The notes beneath the pieces are model-generated. The model searched no databases and was not told where the DNA came from. It worked only from the letters and a program-made list of their open reading frames with translations. Shown here in pieces: positions 1 to 13,324 of a stretch of 64,000 nucleotides of DNA. A program made the translations under genes and the position numbers. Origin of the DNA: Lojkania enalia (taxonomy: Eukaryota > Ascomycota > Dothideomycetes > Pleosporales); the NCBI GenBank assembly GCA_010094045.1, contig ML986596.1, forward strand, positions 339,276 to 403,275, in the 5' to 3' direction. Each line of letters begins with the position of its first letter. Within the stretch, counting starts at the first letter, position 1.

Positions 1-99
1 GTGCCAAGCGCGCCAGCCCCGGTCGGCTTCGATCCGACGCAGGGAGCGTCTTCCCCTCAAGTGAAACGATCTCCATGGGACAAGAATAACGCTCAATAG
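1..99 (+). CDS. Possible 3' end of a gene cut by the window edge
   Basis: From base 1 one frame stays open for 32 codons and ends in TAG at 97-99, closing with the residues SPWDKNNAQ. The Pro/Ser/Gln-rich composition and basic tail look more like coding sequence than the stop-filled frames that follow. Nothing upstream is visible, so neither exon structure nor family can be judged. It could equally be a chance open frame. Confidence 0.25.
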   Translation: MPSAPAPVGFDPTQGASSPQVKRSPWDKNNAQ

Positions 100-3000
100 A
101 CCGTCAGCACGCTATCCTCGCGGCACCCTCGTCACAACGTGCGAAGCGAACTAGGCTGCAATTCGGCATCTATCTCGGGGCCCTTAACGATTGACGCCTC
201 GCACGGTACATTCTTCGGCAGGAGCAGGCGGCTTCGGGCATCGCTGCGTGCTGGCATGCTGTCTTTCTCAGCGGACGAATCGCTTTAGCGATGCCCTCCT
301 CGGCAATAGCGTCGTCTGCATAAGTATTTCCTATAGGCCCAGTGTGCCAAAGCGAGGCTTCAGAGGAAAGCCACATAGCGTGTACAAAGGTCACATGCTG
401 TGGCGCGTGACCAGCACGCCAATTTTTTTGATAATCGTTATTGGGTCGAATGCTTCCTTTCAGCTGATGTGCCATCGTGACGCGCAAGAATGCAGAGAGC
501 AATATAGGGAGCCCCTGTGTCGATAGCCGCGGTATCGTCGTGTGTCTCCCTTTTTTTGAACGACACAAGCTGAAGATAGTACCAGACGAGAGCCACCCGC
601 ACGAGACCTAAGCTACTGGTAAATGGAGTATACACTTAGCGTAGCCAAGGAGATACTCGAAACTGAGGACGGCCCCTAACTAACCATTGCGCCGAGAAAT
701 CTATCTGTACCAAACTAGCCGGCGTACCACAACGAGCTGTGGTCGCAGATCAGCCAGCGATACCCCACGATATTGGCGCGCGATCTGTCCCAAAAGATTA
801 GGTCCTGCCGATATGGGTGCAAAAAAAATAAAGAATTTCTATGTCGTGCAACACAATGTCCAGCGGAGTGTCCGCGCATTCAGGAGTACTGGCAACACAG
901 CCAAAAACAAGACGCAGCACCGTTGCAATCACTGGCTTGGGGTGACAGAGCGCAAAACGTGGTGTGTGGAGAAAAGGGCTCGAATCAGGCAAGTACACGC
1001 CATGTGGCTGCAGAGGTGATTGGGCAGGATTGGCAGGGCCCGTGGCTGTGCAGCCCTATGCGCACCCGTCCCAACGTCCCCACGGCCACTCCGGTTGGGC
1101 CTCGACCTCCGCAGACTGTCGCATCGAGAGGTGTCAACGACGGAAATCCCATGTGGTGGTAGCACTTCCATTGCACTAGCCACAACCCTGAGCCACTTGT
1201 CTGCAATGCGGCCCCCCGCGGCTTCGGACTGTTGGAAACCGGCGGTACATAAGTTGCTACAACTAGCCGACCTCAGTGTCGGACCCCTCGCTCAAGCGCC
1301 ATGCGCCCTCGTCGTGCTGCAATGACATCACGACCAAGGTTGTGTCCGCGTCCGGCAATACCGCAAATCAGCCAAATTCCCTGTGCAGCGCATTTTGCTT
1401 CACATTTCTATTTTTGCAAGCCATGGCAACCGCTGCAGCATCCGTTCCCTGATTCTCAGTCCACCATCTTGTTTTTGAACAGCAGAGGCACGCACATCAA
1501 TATGTACGTACTAGGAGCGGCGGATTCCGCAGCCCCATCCGGCAAGGATCGACGCACCGCGGGACTTGCTCCCCGCTCAGTGTTTGGACCGGATAGCGGC
1601 CACTATCTACGTTTGTGATGCTAGCGTATCTGCCATCAAGCCCACACAACCAGGGTCTCCGTACCCAAGCTATCACCACCTTGCTCCGTGGTGCATAAAC
1701 ACCACGATGGCTGCCCCTTTCCTGTTATCAACGGCGATCATGACGCCTAAGGCACCAGACAATACTTTTGCGGCAGAATCTGAGAGAACAGAAGAGCACA
1801 AACTCCCCAATCCGTAGCGCTATTGGTTTCTTCATTCGCCCACACCGCTCACGCTATCCGCCTTGATTTCTATTCTTTGCAGTAGTTCCTCTCCTTTCCC
1901 TTAGAAACAGGCTCAAATGCAGGGTACCGTGGAACGCCGCGTGTATGCATTGTTGCATATGCAGGGCAGTGGCGAAAACTCCACCGCCCAACCAACCCGA
2001 TCTCGGAACTACTCAACATTCTGCGTGTCTTCGTTACCAAGACGTCGACTAGTGATTCTATTGCCGGCCCGAGAAGCTAGCACAACCTCCCGATGTGGCT
2101 ATCATTGAAGAGTTGGCTGCCAAGCGCTATGTCCATCAATAACGATGACAAAGCTATGATATCTTTGCGGTTTATGGGCATGTAAGGAGTCTTGCTTAGG
2201 TTGTACAGCACTCCGCGAGACTGGAGTTATGGCCCGGAGAGCCTCTTAAGTCCACCGCTGGGGATACGGGTATCGGCCGAACATGGGAAAATTGACTTTT
2301 CTCAACGTTTTGTTCTATGCTTATGGAAGGTTTGTTCATCCGTAAAGACTCGGAGACCCGATGCGGTAGTAGCTTGCCGAGACGTCGAAATTAAAACCGA
2401 CAAGACGTCGGCCGTATTTTTCGAGCCGAATTCGCCCATGCCACGGCGCCGAGACGGCCTCAACAAACTTCAACCAAAGCGTTTACTCATGATCAACAGA
2501 TGGCTGACAGCAACATGAATCGCATCGAGTGCAATTAGCGAAACTGTTATCGCGATGCATTCTGCCCAAGTCTCGAACTCGGTGCCTTCTGCCAATTGCC
2601 GGTTGATGAGAGGCCAGGTACGACATGCGAGGCTGACTATGGGCTGATGGGTAAAATTAGGTTTCACATTCAGCTTTCACTGTTCGCACTACTCAATGCA
2701 TATGAAGCGGCAGTATCAGATCTCGGTAATCTCATGCCATGTGGCCAAATCAGCCCATGGACCACGCGATATTCGCCAGCGTACCGATATCGCTCCATTA
2801 GTCACTGCTTAGTTACCACCCTGTGCAGAAAGTAAGAATGCAGTGTCACCTATATTCTGCAGTAAATCGGAGGCGGCTGACCCTTAAGTATGGACTGAAG
2901 GCTTCATCAGCTGTTTGGTCAGTGAAGCAAATAGTCATTAGACAAATATTGTGCTTCCCTGACATTTTTATTGTCGTTGCGGAATGTCAGACCATATTCT

Positions 3001-5339
3001 ACAGTAGATAACCATAATTCTCACATGAAAGAGTTTCTATACGGCATTTATTACTTTATCCTCGATCGATGCGAGGACAAGGTTGACGAGTTAGGCGTCC
3101 CATGCTCATGAGAGGTTTGTGGCGTTACCCTGTCCATGGTCCCTGACGATCACGGCATCATAATCACACTACCAGGAAGGAAAAGACAACATGATACTCG
3201 GGATTTGTGACAAGTGGTAGCAGAAAGGGGGCTGCTGTATGTAGTATGCTAACTACTGTGAGCCAACTGTTCCTTCCGCACCCTCTTTAACTGAACGAAT
3301 AGCAAATCTCAAATTTCCCCGCATGTTACATATCGAGCCTCCAAGTCCTCAGCCTCAACACCCATCAAGAAAAATACAACATCACCATCCTTCTAAAGCG
3401 GAAACGCAATCTGAGTCACATGTATACACCACCGCATCTATTCACACCAAAACCCCATCAGCCCACACCCATCACAACGCCCATCCTCCAAAACCCCTAC
3501 AATTCATTCCATAATAATCATATATCACGTACCCCACCCCACACCTCCTGACCAAGCACTTGCTTGCGAGACGCCACATGACTTCGATAACTCAGAACAG
3601 AATTCGACGATTCAATGGAATGGTCGGCGATGTCACGTGGCTATCAATCCACATTTATACGTATCCGCGGAGACCATCATGGCGCTCGCTGATGTCTATT
3701 TGCCACCTAGTCCAATGAAATTAAAACAAAAACTAAAAATATATGTGTACGTGTAAAAAAGATGATGCCACTGTTAGACACCGCGTCCAAGCTAGCAGCG
3801 TGGGCGTACATATAGCATGGGCTGCTTGCCGACTCGTCGTATTTAGGGTAGTTCCTGTCAAGCCTTCACATGATCGACTCTTTTGTTATCGGATGATGGG
3901 GTGACTTGCGCTGGGTTGGGCTAGGCTGGGCTGGGCTGATCTGGAAGTAGATGGTTGTGTGCTATTTTTATTTTTGTTTTCGGTTGGTGAGGTTTGGTTT
4001 GGTGGGAGACGCTTGGGTGGAGAGAGGCGGAGGGAACGGTATTGCGGCTGAGGGTGGAGCGGTGCGGATCTCCGGGGGCCGAGGGGGTAGGGTTGAGGGA
4101 TGGGGAAAGAAATGTTGCTTAGGCTCGGGATTTTGGTTGTTGACGGGGAGAGGGATGGATTGTGTATGTGTGACAGATGAGGGGTGTGAGAACTGAGGAG
4201 TCGTAATACGAAGTAAAACTGTTTTTATCGGATATGCGGTTCGCTGTATGAATGCGGGATAGAGGGACAAAATATTAGGTACTGAATGATAAGTTCACTT
4301 TTGCTATTCTCATGCTACGTACTCTCTCTCTCTCTCTTTTTTTTTTTCTCTTTCTGCGTACATATTTGACAAAACAGCTCAACTCCTATGATATCCCTAA
4401 ACTTTAATCATAATAGTTAATTCCTTCGAACAACATACGTGCATCTAATAAAATTTTATATAAAAACAACTTACTTACGCCTAAGCAACCTTGTCCTATG
4501 TAAACAACGATCTTTGCTAACCTTTGTGTCCAATCTATAGACACACCAAACCCGCATCCTAAACCCTACCCCCCACGCCCAATACTCCTCCCCTCCCCCC
4601 CCTTTTTTTTTTAAACCCCTTGACAATTAATAGTCTAGATACCTTTCAACTCCGAATACTATAGCCCATACCATATAACTATTATGAATACGTACGCCCG
4701 CTATCTAGTTGTTCATTATTGTTATTATTAATATTTATAATATTATGGTCCAGTGATTTTGTACGGACGTGTGATGAAGCGTGAGGGGGTGAATTGCGTG
4801 GTATAGTAGGAATAGGGATGTGTGGTTTGTTCATAGTAGAGAGATATGTTTGGAGATTTGGAAGCTAGAAAGATTGACAGTTTATAAACCGAAGGTACCA
4901 AGATGCCTTAGTCGAGAATTGTCTATAAAGGCTATTTACTAGGGTGGAATGTTGTGTTTGCGGTGTGTGGAGTGAGCTGTGGGTATTGACGAGTGGTAGA
5001 GGGGGGAGTTAGGTGAGAAGGTGAGAAGGGACCATACGGAATGATAGGTCTGTTAGAAATATTGAATAAAAATGTGAAGTTAAATTGCCTCGAGATAATA
5101 AGAGGGTCAATCAGAGGAGGCGGTGAGTATCGATGAAGCATTCAAAGGGTTTCCGTAAAGTATTCATAAGGACATTTGTCATATTTAATCATGAACGCTA
5201 TAGATACATACCCTATCTCCGTCAAACCCACCGTCATAATCCTCATGACGGATTTCCTGGGGCTATATGCTTCGTCTCAAGCCAAAGGAACCCTTTCCTC
5301 TGCACTTAACATTCTGTTCACTCGCTGTTCGTAGACCTT
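100..5339. other. Gene-poor region, no supported gene
   Basis: All six frames are broken into short pieces and none shows a recognisable domain. The first 2.5 kb is of mixed composition. From about 3.3 to 5.2 kb the DNA has strong strand skew: A/C-rich at 3310-3530, G/T-rich at 3900-4200. It contains short repeats: a TGGGC-type stretch at 3911-3938, a CT run passing into a T run at 4322-4347, and a C/T run near 4590-4612. I see nothing that can be called a gene. This could be old repeat remains plus the 3' flank of the thiolase gene. Confidence 0.5.
4322..4347 (+). repeat. CT microsatellite passing into a T run
   Basis: About eight CT units are followed directly by roughly ten T. It is a simple low-complexity tract with no evident function. 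Confidence 0.8.
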
Positions 5340-6792
5340 CTAAAACCTCGCCTCAACCCTCTGCTCCGTATCCTGCAACGCCCACTCACTCCTCGCCTTC
5401 CTACTCCTTACCATGTCAACCTGGCTCTTGGTAAACCCTTTCGCCACCGTCGCAGGATTATACCCTAGCCCTGTAATCCGCCCAATCTCCTCATCGCTCA
5501 AATCGCTTGCGGCCTTGCCATCCGCCCGCTTGTACACCGAGACCACGGCCGCACCACCAAGGCCTAGATTATGCTGCAGTGCAACAACAGTGTCCTTGAC
5601 GGACCGGTTGTTTGCCCAACCACGCATATGCCATACTAGCTCTGCGCACTGCGCCAGCCCCGTTGCACCGAGTGGATGACCTTTAGAGATGAGACCGCCA
5701 GACGGATTGATGACGACTTTACCGCCATACGTAATTCCGCCTTTGCGGACGAGCTCGTGTGCCTTGCCCTTTGGTGCGAGACCCAGGGCTTCGATAGTCA
5801 CCATCTCGTTGGCGGAGAAGCAGTCGTGTAGTTCGCAGACCCGGACTTCGCCGGGGTGCACATTGGCTTCTTTTAGCGCATTCTGCGCGGCCAGCTCCGA
5901 CATGCTGTAGCCGACGAGCTCGATAGCGGAGCGGTTAAATAGAGCGGGTTTGTCGGTTGCCATGCTCTGGCCAGCTATGAGGACGGCCTGGGACTTGAGC
6001 TCTGGGCGTGCGTCGAGAAAGGACTGCGAGACAAGGACAGCGGCAGCGGAGCCGTCAGATGTCGGGCAGCATTGAAGTTTCGTGAGAGGCTCGTGGATCA
6101 TGGGGGATTTAAGGACTTGGTCTAGCGTATATTCGTCCTGGAATTGGGAGTATGGGTTGTTCTTTGAGTGGGCGTGGTTTATGCGGGCGATTTCTGCAAA
6201 GTCTTCGAGCTTGCTACCATACCTGCATTACCATTAGCTTTGGGTCCTCTTTCATGTCTAGGTAGGGGAGAAAGGGTCTGGGAAGGATGCGGCCTTACTT
6301 CTCCATGTGCTCACGACCAGCATTACCGAAGAGTTGCGCCGCACCAGGCGCTTTGGTGACGCCCCTCGTCTCTTTCATAATCAGACTCGTTGTTCCCGTA
6401 GGATTTGCCCGGTCCTGGAAGAACGTCTGCAAGCTACCGGGGAACATTTTCTCGAAGCCAACGACCAGCACACAATCCGCAGCGCCGTGGGCAATCATAT
6501 TCCTACCCATATATAGACCGGTCGAGCCGGTAGCGCAATTGTTGTTGACGTTGTAGACGGGGATGCCGGTCATTCCGAATTGGTAGAAGACGCGCTGGCC
6601 GCACGTGCTGTCGCCATAGCAGTAGCATGCTACACCTTGGTCTACGTCGTCGTAGTTGATGTGCGCATCTAGCATAGCCTTGACACCAGCTTCGAAACCA
6701 AGTTCAGGGTAGTCGACTTTTCCTCGGGGCTTGATGAACTTAGTCATGCCTACTCCGAGGACATAGACGTGTTGCTTCTCGCCTTTGACCAT
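5340..6792 (-). CDS. SCP-x-type thiolase (peroxisomal 3-ketoacyl-CoA thiolase-like)
   Basis: Two exons (6792-6299, 6222-5340; GTAAGG donor, CAG acceptor) give 458 residues. The start is the ATG of MVKGEK, right after the 5' leader. Thiolase signatures are present: the acyl-accepting cysteine in NNNCATGS (Cys86), a CELHDCFSANE segment, and the histidine of GHPLGATG (about His347) followed by a glycine-rich C-terminal block. These match the thiolase half of sterol carrier protein x, which in animals and fungi cleaves 3-ketoacyl-CoA, including branched substrates. The C-terminal SCP2 lipid-binding domain is absent, so this is a stand-alone thiolase. It ends in EARF, with no obvious SKL-type peroxisomal signal, so its location is uncertain. 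A plain acetyl-CoA acetyltransferase is less likely given the NNNCATGS context. Confidence 0.9.
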
Positions 6793-7671
6793 GGTCGCGG
6801 ATGGAAAATGTTTCTGAGAAAAATGGTATTCGAGGACGCACGTCGACGAGCAGAAAATGGAGATATTAAGACAAATAGAGAAGCTAAAGGACTGCAAGCC
6901 TTGGAGTAAGATTCCTGGCAGAGTATTGAGGTCGGGGTGGGCAATAAAGTAGTAGTGAGACCTAGTCGATCCCCACGGGAAAGGGGCGTGGAGAAGCGGG
7001 CGAGCCGAGGTTGCTGCCGTTTATGGAACGAGGGGCTGTGGTGCCTGTCGAGGCGGCTAAGAATAACCGAACCATGACCAAGGCTATCTCGAGCGAACAC
7101 CCTCTCTTCTTATTATGATTCTGGGTTTCGGAATCCATGTCTTTTATTACCTAGGTCTGAATCCTACATCGTTGCCGACAAGGCTCAGCTCTGTGTCGAA
7201 CGTCGTAGACATTATGGATAGCCGGACATAACGTACAACCGAAGCGCCTGATGCCGTTCATGCTGACGGGAGATTCTCCAGTTGGATACTCTCAAATTGA
7301 AGTTGTTACGCCTTCTGGTATCGTGTGAGATCAAGACCCATAGGATATTTAATAAGCCCTGCTTTGATTGGCGCGATCTGTTTCCTCTAGGTTAGGAGAT
7401 AACCATTTTCTTCACGCATTGTACTAGCTTGTGCATGTTTGCTGGTGGTATGTGTATGCATAGGTGGGGACTATATACGTCCTACAACGTCTGACTCCAA
7501 ATCCCTCAGGCCGCTTTTTCGCCGCAAGCCCAATGATCTCAAACAAAATACCAGTTAATGCTTGCGCCCATAGAAACTCTGCGCTGATAGATGTGCTGCC
7601 CAGCGCCTGAACGCCTGATGCTCCGTGGATATCTTTTTTTTCATAAATCATAACACATAACGCGCCAAGCA
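6793..7671. other. Intergenic: thiolase promoter and 3' flank of the fusion gene
   Basis: Open frames here are short and show no known domain. It should hold the upstream region of the minus-strand thiolase gene and the 3' untranslated region of the next gene. I see no clear TATA box. Confidence 0.5.
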
Positions 7672-10385
7672 TCAGCTTCGACTTGGACTTCCGTTCGGTC
7701 CAGTCGCTGAACTCGAACTGCCTTCTCCCGGGCTTTGCACCTCGGGCCAACTCCTTCTCTCCAGGTGTTCTACAAAGGGGAGTTCGTGCTTCTCTTTCTT
7801 CCTAAGGGAAATTCTCTTTCGCTTTTTCTCGCCTGTTCCCGTTGATTCGCGCCTCTGTTCCTCGATTTGGCTTTCCCGCCTCGTCTGCTCGTCCCTCACG
7901 GGATCGGATATTTGCCGCGCGGCGGGATGAAGATTCAGCCAAATGGGGAAGATCATACCTCCAGCAAAAGCGGCAACGGCCACGCAGAATGCGTATTGAA
8001 TGTTTCGTATTTGCATAGCGCCGAATATGATAGGCGGAAAAACAGCGCCGCCGCCAATTGCAGCTGTAAGAAGAACAGATGCTTCTTTGGTATGCCGACC
8101 CATGCCGCGAAGTGCTTGCGCGAAGACCAAAGAAAAGATGGGTCCTTCGAAAAACATGACGAAGATAATGAGAACGGACGGCGTTACTCCATATCCAGAC
8201 ATACATGCAGCAGCAAAGGCAATAGCGCCAGTAAAAAACAACAACAGGAGGTATCGCGGTTTGATCCAGATGTTGCAAAAGGCCGCTACGAACCGTGCCG
8301 TCATAAACGCAGTGTGGCCGACTGATGCGTGGCCCACAGCGTCGAGAGAGGGCATGACCCGTTCAATGTAATCGTCGAAATTTGTAGAGACTCCTTCCTG
8401 TCCACCCACGTAACAGAAAAGGGAGAAAACGCCCAAACCCAGGGTAACCCATATAATCTTGATTTCGGTCGAGCCAAGGGTTGCATGACGTGGTATCGGC
8501 ATGCGGGCTGCGGCTATCTCAAGTTCTTCATCCGTGGCTTCAGGAAGCGGGACATAATAGTATACAATGGCCAGGAGAACGACGAAGAATGCAATACCGA
8601 GGTAGGTCCATTGGACGTCAATGAGAGAGTTTGGTGATGCCTTGAATAATACTTTCTTGGCAAGTAGTGGAGAGAGGATGGTACCAATTGCTTGAATACC
8701 CTGTGAGAGGTTCAATCGAACTTCTGCATATTCAGGCGGTCCGCAAAGCGCTATAAAGGGGTTTGCGCTGATTTCAAGTGTGGAAAGACCGAGTCCAGTG
8801 ATGAAATTGGAGATTAGGAATGCGGGAAATGAAGTCAGGACAGCGGAGGGCCAGAAGACGAGCGCTCCGCAGGCATAGATAAGTAAACCAACTGTGTAAC
8901 AGGCCTTGAATCCCCAGTATTTGAAGACTAACCGACCAAATGTTAGGGGCCCAATGATGTAGCCTAGGTAATAAGCACTGTGTTGCCCAACAGTTTGTCC
9001 TGCACTCATATGGGCTACTTCCTGAAATCGAGAGTTGAGCGTGTCTAGAAGGCCGTACGCGAAACCCCAAATGAAGAAGAGAATTGTGACCATCAATATG
9101 GAATATACCGATTCGCGATTGCTCATTAATGTGATATTCTTCTTTCGTTCCATGTCCACGAAGTCAAAGAACGTAACCGATTTTCGGCGTGTCCGAGTAG
9201 TTGTAGCATAGGTCTCCGACTGTTGCAGATTAGGTAGCTCATTCATTTCCGGAGTTGTGAGGAATGCCATCATATCCATTGGCTCGTTGTGGCCTCCCAA
9301 AGCTTGAGGAGGTCTGGTCAAGGGTGATTCAGGGGGCGATGCTTGGTTCGAACGTCTCTTGGAGCCGAGGCAGTCCGGATGGATGGCTATACTATCGCTC
9401 GTGTGGGTGTGGGTTGCCGTTTTGTCACGCATCGTTCGGTCCAGTATCCAGGTGGGCAAGAAACGAGATACGAGGGGCTTGAGCGCAGGAACGCACGCGC
9501 ACATGATGCCAACGTTGATCTCGATTGCGGACCACATGAACGAGTATGAAGCATACCAGGAAAAGTCGCTCGCATTACGAGACTCACTACCGCTAGAATC
9601 TTTATGCTCCTGCATATTGCGTAGGTTGTCCCGAGCGGCGTTCTGAAGGTATGCGATGCGTACCACATCGACAACGGCCACGAATATACCGAATCCAAAA
9701 GTAACAACAAGAATAGCCTTCTGTTTCATTGGGAGTCGCATGGCAGTGAGGATGGGCATTGGTAGGAATAGAAGAGCTAGATCTGTAGCGATATTGAGAG
9801 GAGCTGAGGAAAGGTAGATGGTGACGATGTTGGTGCATGACGCCGATGTAGGTACTGGTGTCTCGAATACCGCACCGATGGGCTCGCATTGTAGGGTGTT
9901 TAGGAGAGTTAGAGCCAGGCCGCCGACATTGACGACGATGAGGGTCGCAATTGTGGCGCACCGAAAGATCTTCTGCGTCTTGGATAGCGTGAGGTAGAAG
10001 ATGCATATCGATGTCTTGGTCGCCATCAATGCCGGGTTCTACATGTCTAAGCCTGTGGTCCAATGTTTCGAAGTCCTCGAGAACCTACATATAGCACGGA
10101 GAAAACATAGGCCGACTTCTTCAATGGCGCCTGCCATTGAACCGGCACGTGGTTCATGTGCCTCCCCAAACCCACGGATGTGCCATAGCATATGCTGAAA
10201 GACGTCCCAAACGCTAACACCCATGCTAGAATGATGGCGTAGTCGTCCCATCCTGGCTTTCGCACAATACCAAAGCGCGATATCAAGCGGAAGACGACGA
10301 ACGCGGTGGTGATGGCAAGCGTGGCGGCAGAGACGGCGAGGACCGCAGGGCCTCTGTTCGCGAAGTCGTCCGAGCCGGCAGCCAT
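7672..10385 (-). CDS. Fusion: rhodopsin-like/Pth11-type 7TM domain plus FucP-type MFS permease
   Basis: Two exons (10385-10089, 10038-7672) give 887 residues. Splicing rejoins an SVLY-NPALMATK motif typical of the fungal rhodopsin domain. Residues 1-300 form that domain: GWDDYAI after TM1-2, extracellular cysteines, and a last helix with FMWSAIEINVG. A roughly 110-residue polar linker with many Ser/Thr and an FFDFV motif follows. Residues about 405-800 form a 12-helix major facilitator of the L-fucose/glucose-galactose permease type (FFIWGFAYGLLDTLN near its start, FITGLGLSTLEISANPF). The tail is basic and Ser-rich. The second exon is one uninterrupted frame through both domains, so this is not a merge of two genes. 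Fungal rhodopsin-domain proteins are thought to act as surface sensors and FucP relatives import sugars with H+. A sugar transceptor is my inference. Confidence 0.88.
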
Positions 10386-11953
10386 GGTGTCGTCCAGTGT
10401 GGGTGCCTTGGGGATCTGTCCTAGCCCATGCTTCGAGGATAAAGAAGACAGCAGCGGGCGGCGGGGTCTTCTGCCAGTTCCTTCTATCGCGGTCGAGGTG
10501 TTCGAACACAGTAGCCAGTGGCCAGCATCGTCCTGCAACTTGGTCCGTTGTGTGAGGCTCTCGAATGATCCTTCGCACAACTCCGGTGACGTCCGAGTGC
10601 TAGCGATCAGCGCGGTCGCTACAACTACCGTAAGGGCCGACGAATGATGGGGCCTGCGGCTCGCAATATAGGGCCGTGTGAAGTCTTTGAAGGCGGCCTG
10701 TCAAGGGTCTGACAAACCCTAGAGTGGCCGCTATTGCGCAGACCGAATGCGAAAGCGCGCAAAGCGGCCGCCGCCGTGACTGTAGAGTTCGCATCCTCAG
10801 TCCAGGGCGTCAATATTTGGCGCATTACTCGCCCGCTCGGTGTTGGGCCGGCGCCTCATCCCAACCGTGCCATTGGTGAGGGGCTAGTAGATGCGGAGAG
10901 CAGCCACGCCAGCCTATCACGTGCCTATGTCGTCAGATGGGTCCTCACATCATCATCCTGGCGAGTCTTGGCAAGATCGGCCGCCTACTATGTACGCCAG
11001 CCTGCGGACAGTCCCATCGCCTTTTTTTTTTTTTTTTTTTTGGAATCTCGGCCGGTCAATGCGAGCTGCTCAGCTGCTTAGATCGGTTGTTGGCAGAATT
11101 GATCTGGCCGGCCGTTATTCCGAGCGGGCATCCATCCAGACGAAGCATTGCTAGGAGCACTGAAGCACAATTTCTTCGACGAGTTAAGATACAAGTCCGG
11201 TAGCTGGCGCTTGACCCAGGAGCTTGGTTAATGGTGGGATCTTCCCAGCCCGAATCAGCACCCATCTCGCAGAAGCCCTGTTGAAAACGTCATCTCTCCT
11301 TCTCTCCACCCCGGATCCCCGACTCCCAAATTGCGGGATTTCGCCTACTGGACACCGCGGCTCAGGAGCACTGACCGGTAAATGAAGGCGTTGATGCGGG
11401 GAAGCATGGCGGTCTGAGAGCCCACTTCTGTGTTTGTTCGAGCCGCATCGAGTTAGTACCATGTGGCCGAATCTGCCCCATCTCAAGTCACATGAACTGG
11501 AAGATGCAGCCTAACCTGCACACTGCATCACTAACATTCACCTCATCTAGACACCGCAAGTTGGACAAGGCTAAAGCAGCCAGCTATCCAACTATCTATA
11601 CAACCAAGGCCTTGGAGATGTTAGGATATGGATTACCAACCTGTATCTCTCACCATTCTATCTAGCAACATCCAGCTTGCTCCGAGACAAACCCTGGACG
11701 TTGGATGTCACCAAAGACGGCATTACCACGACATAATCCTAGGCTCTCAAACAACATCAGCACTTCCAATTCGATGCAATAACGCAATTGAAAGATCCAC
11801 GTCGCTAAAACGGTCCTCTGTATTAAAGATTACGAGTATGTCACCCCTATACACTCTCACCACCAGACTCATCCGTCCTCACCCCCTCAACCCTTTGCAC
11901 ACCTTCGTTCATATGCTCAACCTTTAATACTTCCTATCATCCCATCAAAATCT
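10386..11953. other. Intergenic: upstream of the fusion gene
   Basis: No frame shows a recognisable protein. The most notable sequence is a 20-base T run at 11022-11041. The right-hand end holds the 3' flank of the small GPI-protein gene. Confidence 0.5.
11022..11041 (+). repeat. Poly-T tract (20 bases)
   Basis: An uninterrupted run of T in otherwise mixed sequence, about 640 bases upstream of the fusion gene's ATG. Such a tract can keep nucleosomes off a promoter, or be the A-tail of an old retroposed copy on the minus strand; I see no flanking duplication to support the latter. Confidence 0.8.
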
Positions 11954-12732
11954 TCACAACAATCCAGCAACGCCAAGAAACACGGCCAACGCACCACCGA
12001 CTGGCGCAGCGATGGCTGCAGCAGCTCCAGTCGGCGTAGAAGACGCAGCAGCATCGGAGCCCGTCGGGGAGCTCGAGGGCTCGGCAGAGGTAGCGGTAGC
12101 AGCGGAGTCGGTTGCCTGGCTAGCGGATGCGGGTTGAGACTGAGTGGCGGCGGCAGATGCGCTGGCGGATTTCAGACTGGGGAGTTGGATTAGCGACGGT
12201 ATCGATGAAAACGAGTACCCGGATCAATCCATCAGAACACCCTCCAACACTCCATGGACATCACCATCTCCGCACAAAAAAAAAAGGCGACCGGAGGACA
12301 AGAAATGGTTTCAACAACAAAAACAGGAACCAAACTTACGGTGCCGCAGCATTACAGAACTGTGTAACCTGGTTTTCAACTGGCGGCCGCTCTTGCGAAT
12401 CCGGGCAGTTGTTATAGCACGTGAGCTTGTTAGTGTAGTTGTCGCAGAGGCAGATCCAGTCGTTGCCCTCACAGGCATCGATCTGCTTCTGGATGCCCTC
12501 GACGCACGCGTCGACGATGCTAAATTCATCATTATTAGCCGATTGCACTCAGACTAATAGAGTCGGATTTGAGTTTGATTTAGATAGTGTGACGGGGAGG
12601 ACTTGGGACGCGTCTGGGAGCTTACTTTTGAGCCGCGCATGAGCTGCCGGTGGGTTGGGATGTGGACGCAGAAGTTGTCTGCGCGGCGGCGAGGCCGAGT
12701 GAGGAGATGAGAGTGATGGCGGCGAAACGCAT
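11954..12732 (-). CDS. Small secreted, GPI-anchored Ser/Thr-rich cysteine protein
   Basis: Three exons (12732-12626, 12519-12340, 12176-11954) give 169 residues. Residues 1-18 form a signal peptide (MRFAAITLISSLGLAAAQ). A compact domain with eight cysteines follows (SCAAQ, DAC, DAC, WICLC, LTC, NNC, QFC), which could form four disulfides. A Ser/Thr/Ala-rich stalk comes next, then a hydrophobic C-terminus (GGALAVFLGVAGLL) directly before the stop, as expected of a GPI-anchor signal. The pattern fits the fungal GPI-anchored serine-threonine-rich protein family and loosely recalls CFEM proteins, though the spacing is not a clean CFEM match. It probably sits in the cell wall or plasma membrane; its role is unknown. 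Confidence 0.82.
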
Positions 12733-13324
12733 TGTTGCTATCAACTACGGTTCTGCAAAAAAAGGGGTTTTCGACTTTTAAGTTCGGGATCAAGATCCGT
12801 ATACTTCGAGCGAGCGAGCGTAGTCCAAAAACCACAATTATAAGTGTTTACAAAAAATAAATAAATCCCAGAACGAGTGATGGGGTACGGAATCAGTCGC
12901 TGTAGTGACTTCCGGAATGAAGAATGCAGTGCAACGCCAGCAGCGCGACCTCGGAAGACCTATTTAAATGATTAAAAAGAATAGCCTCGAGACCAAGCAA
13001 TCAATGCACACACCTCCTCATCTCCCGCATCTCCACCATCCCCTTTCTAGCACTCACACCATCTCACGGCGCGCTTTGCAGTCCCGAACCCCGGCCTTCC
13101 CAATCGCACTAGCCCGAAACAAGGAACCCCAAATATCGACTCCGAAGCTTGATGACCCCCCCGCCCTTCACCAGTCCAAATGAGAGGCCTATTCATAGTA
13201 TATATAAGTGTGTATCATGCAGCATCGGGACAATACATATGGGGGGTCGAAGAAATTCGCCATCCAGTTTGCCACCGTTCAATGCGCGACGGCAGCATGC
13301 CGAGCGCAATTACTCCCACTATCC

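Noticed and set aside
773..1325. Frames of 100-130 codons in the first kilobases
   Set aside because: Overlapping on both strands, Cys/Trp/Arg-rich, no domains and no plausible intron structure.
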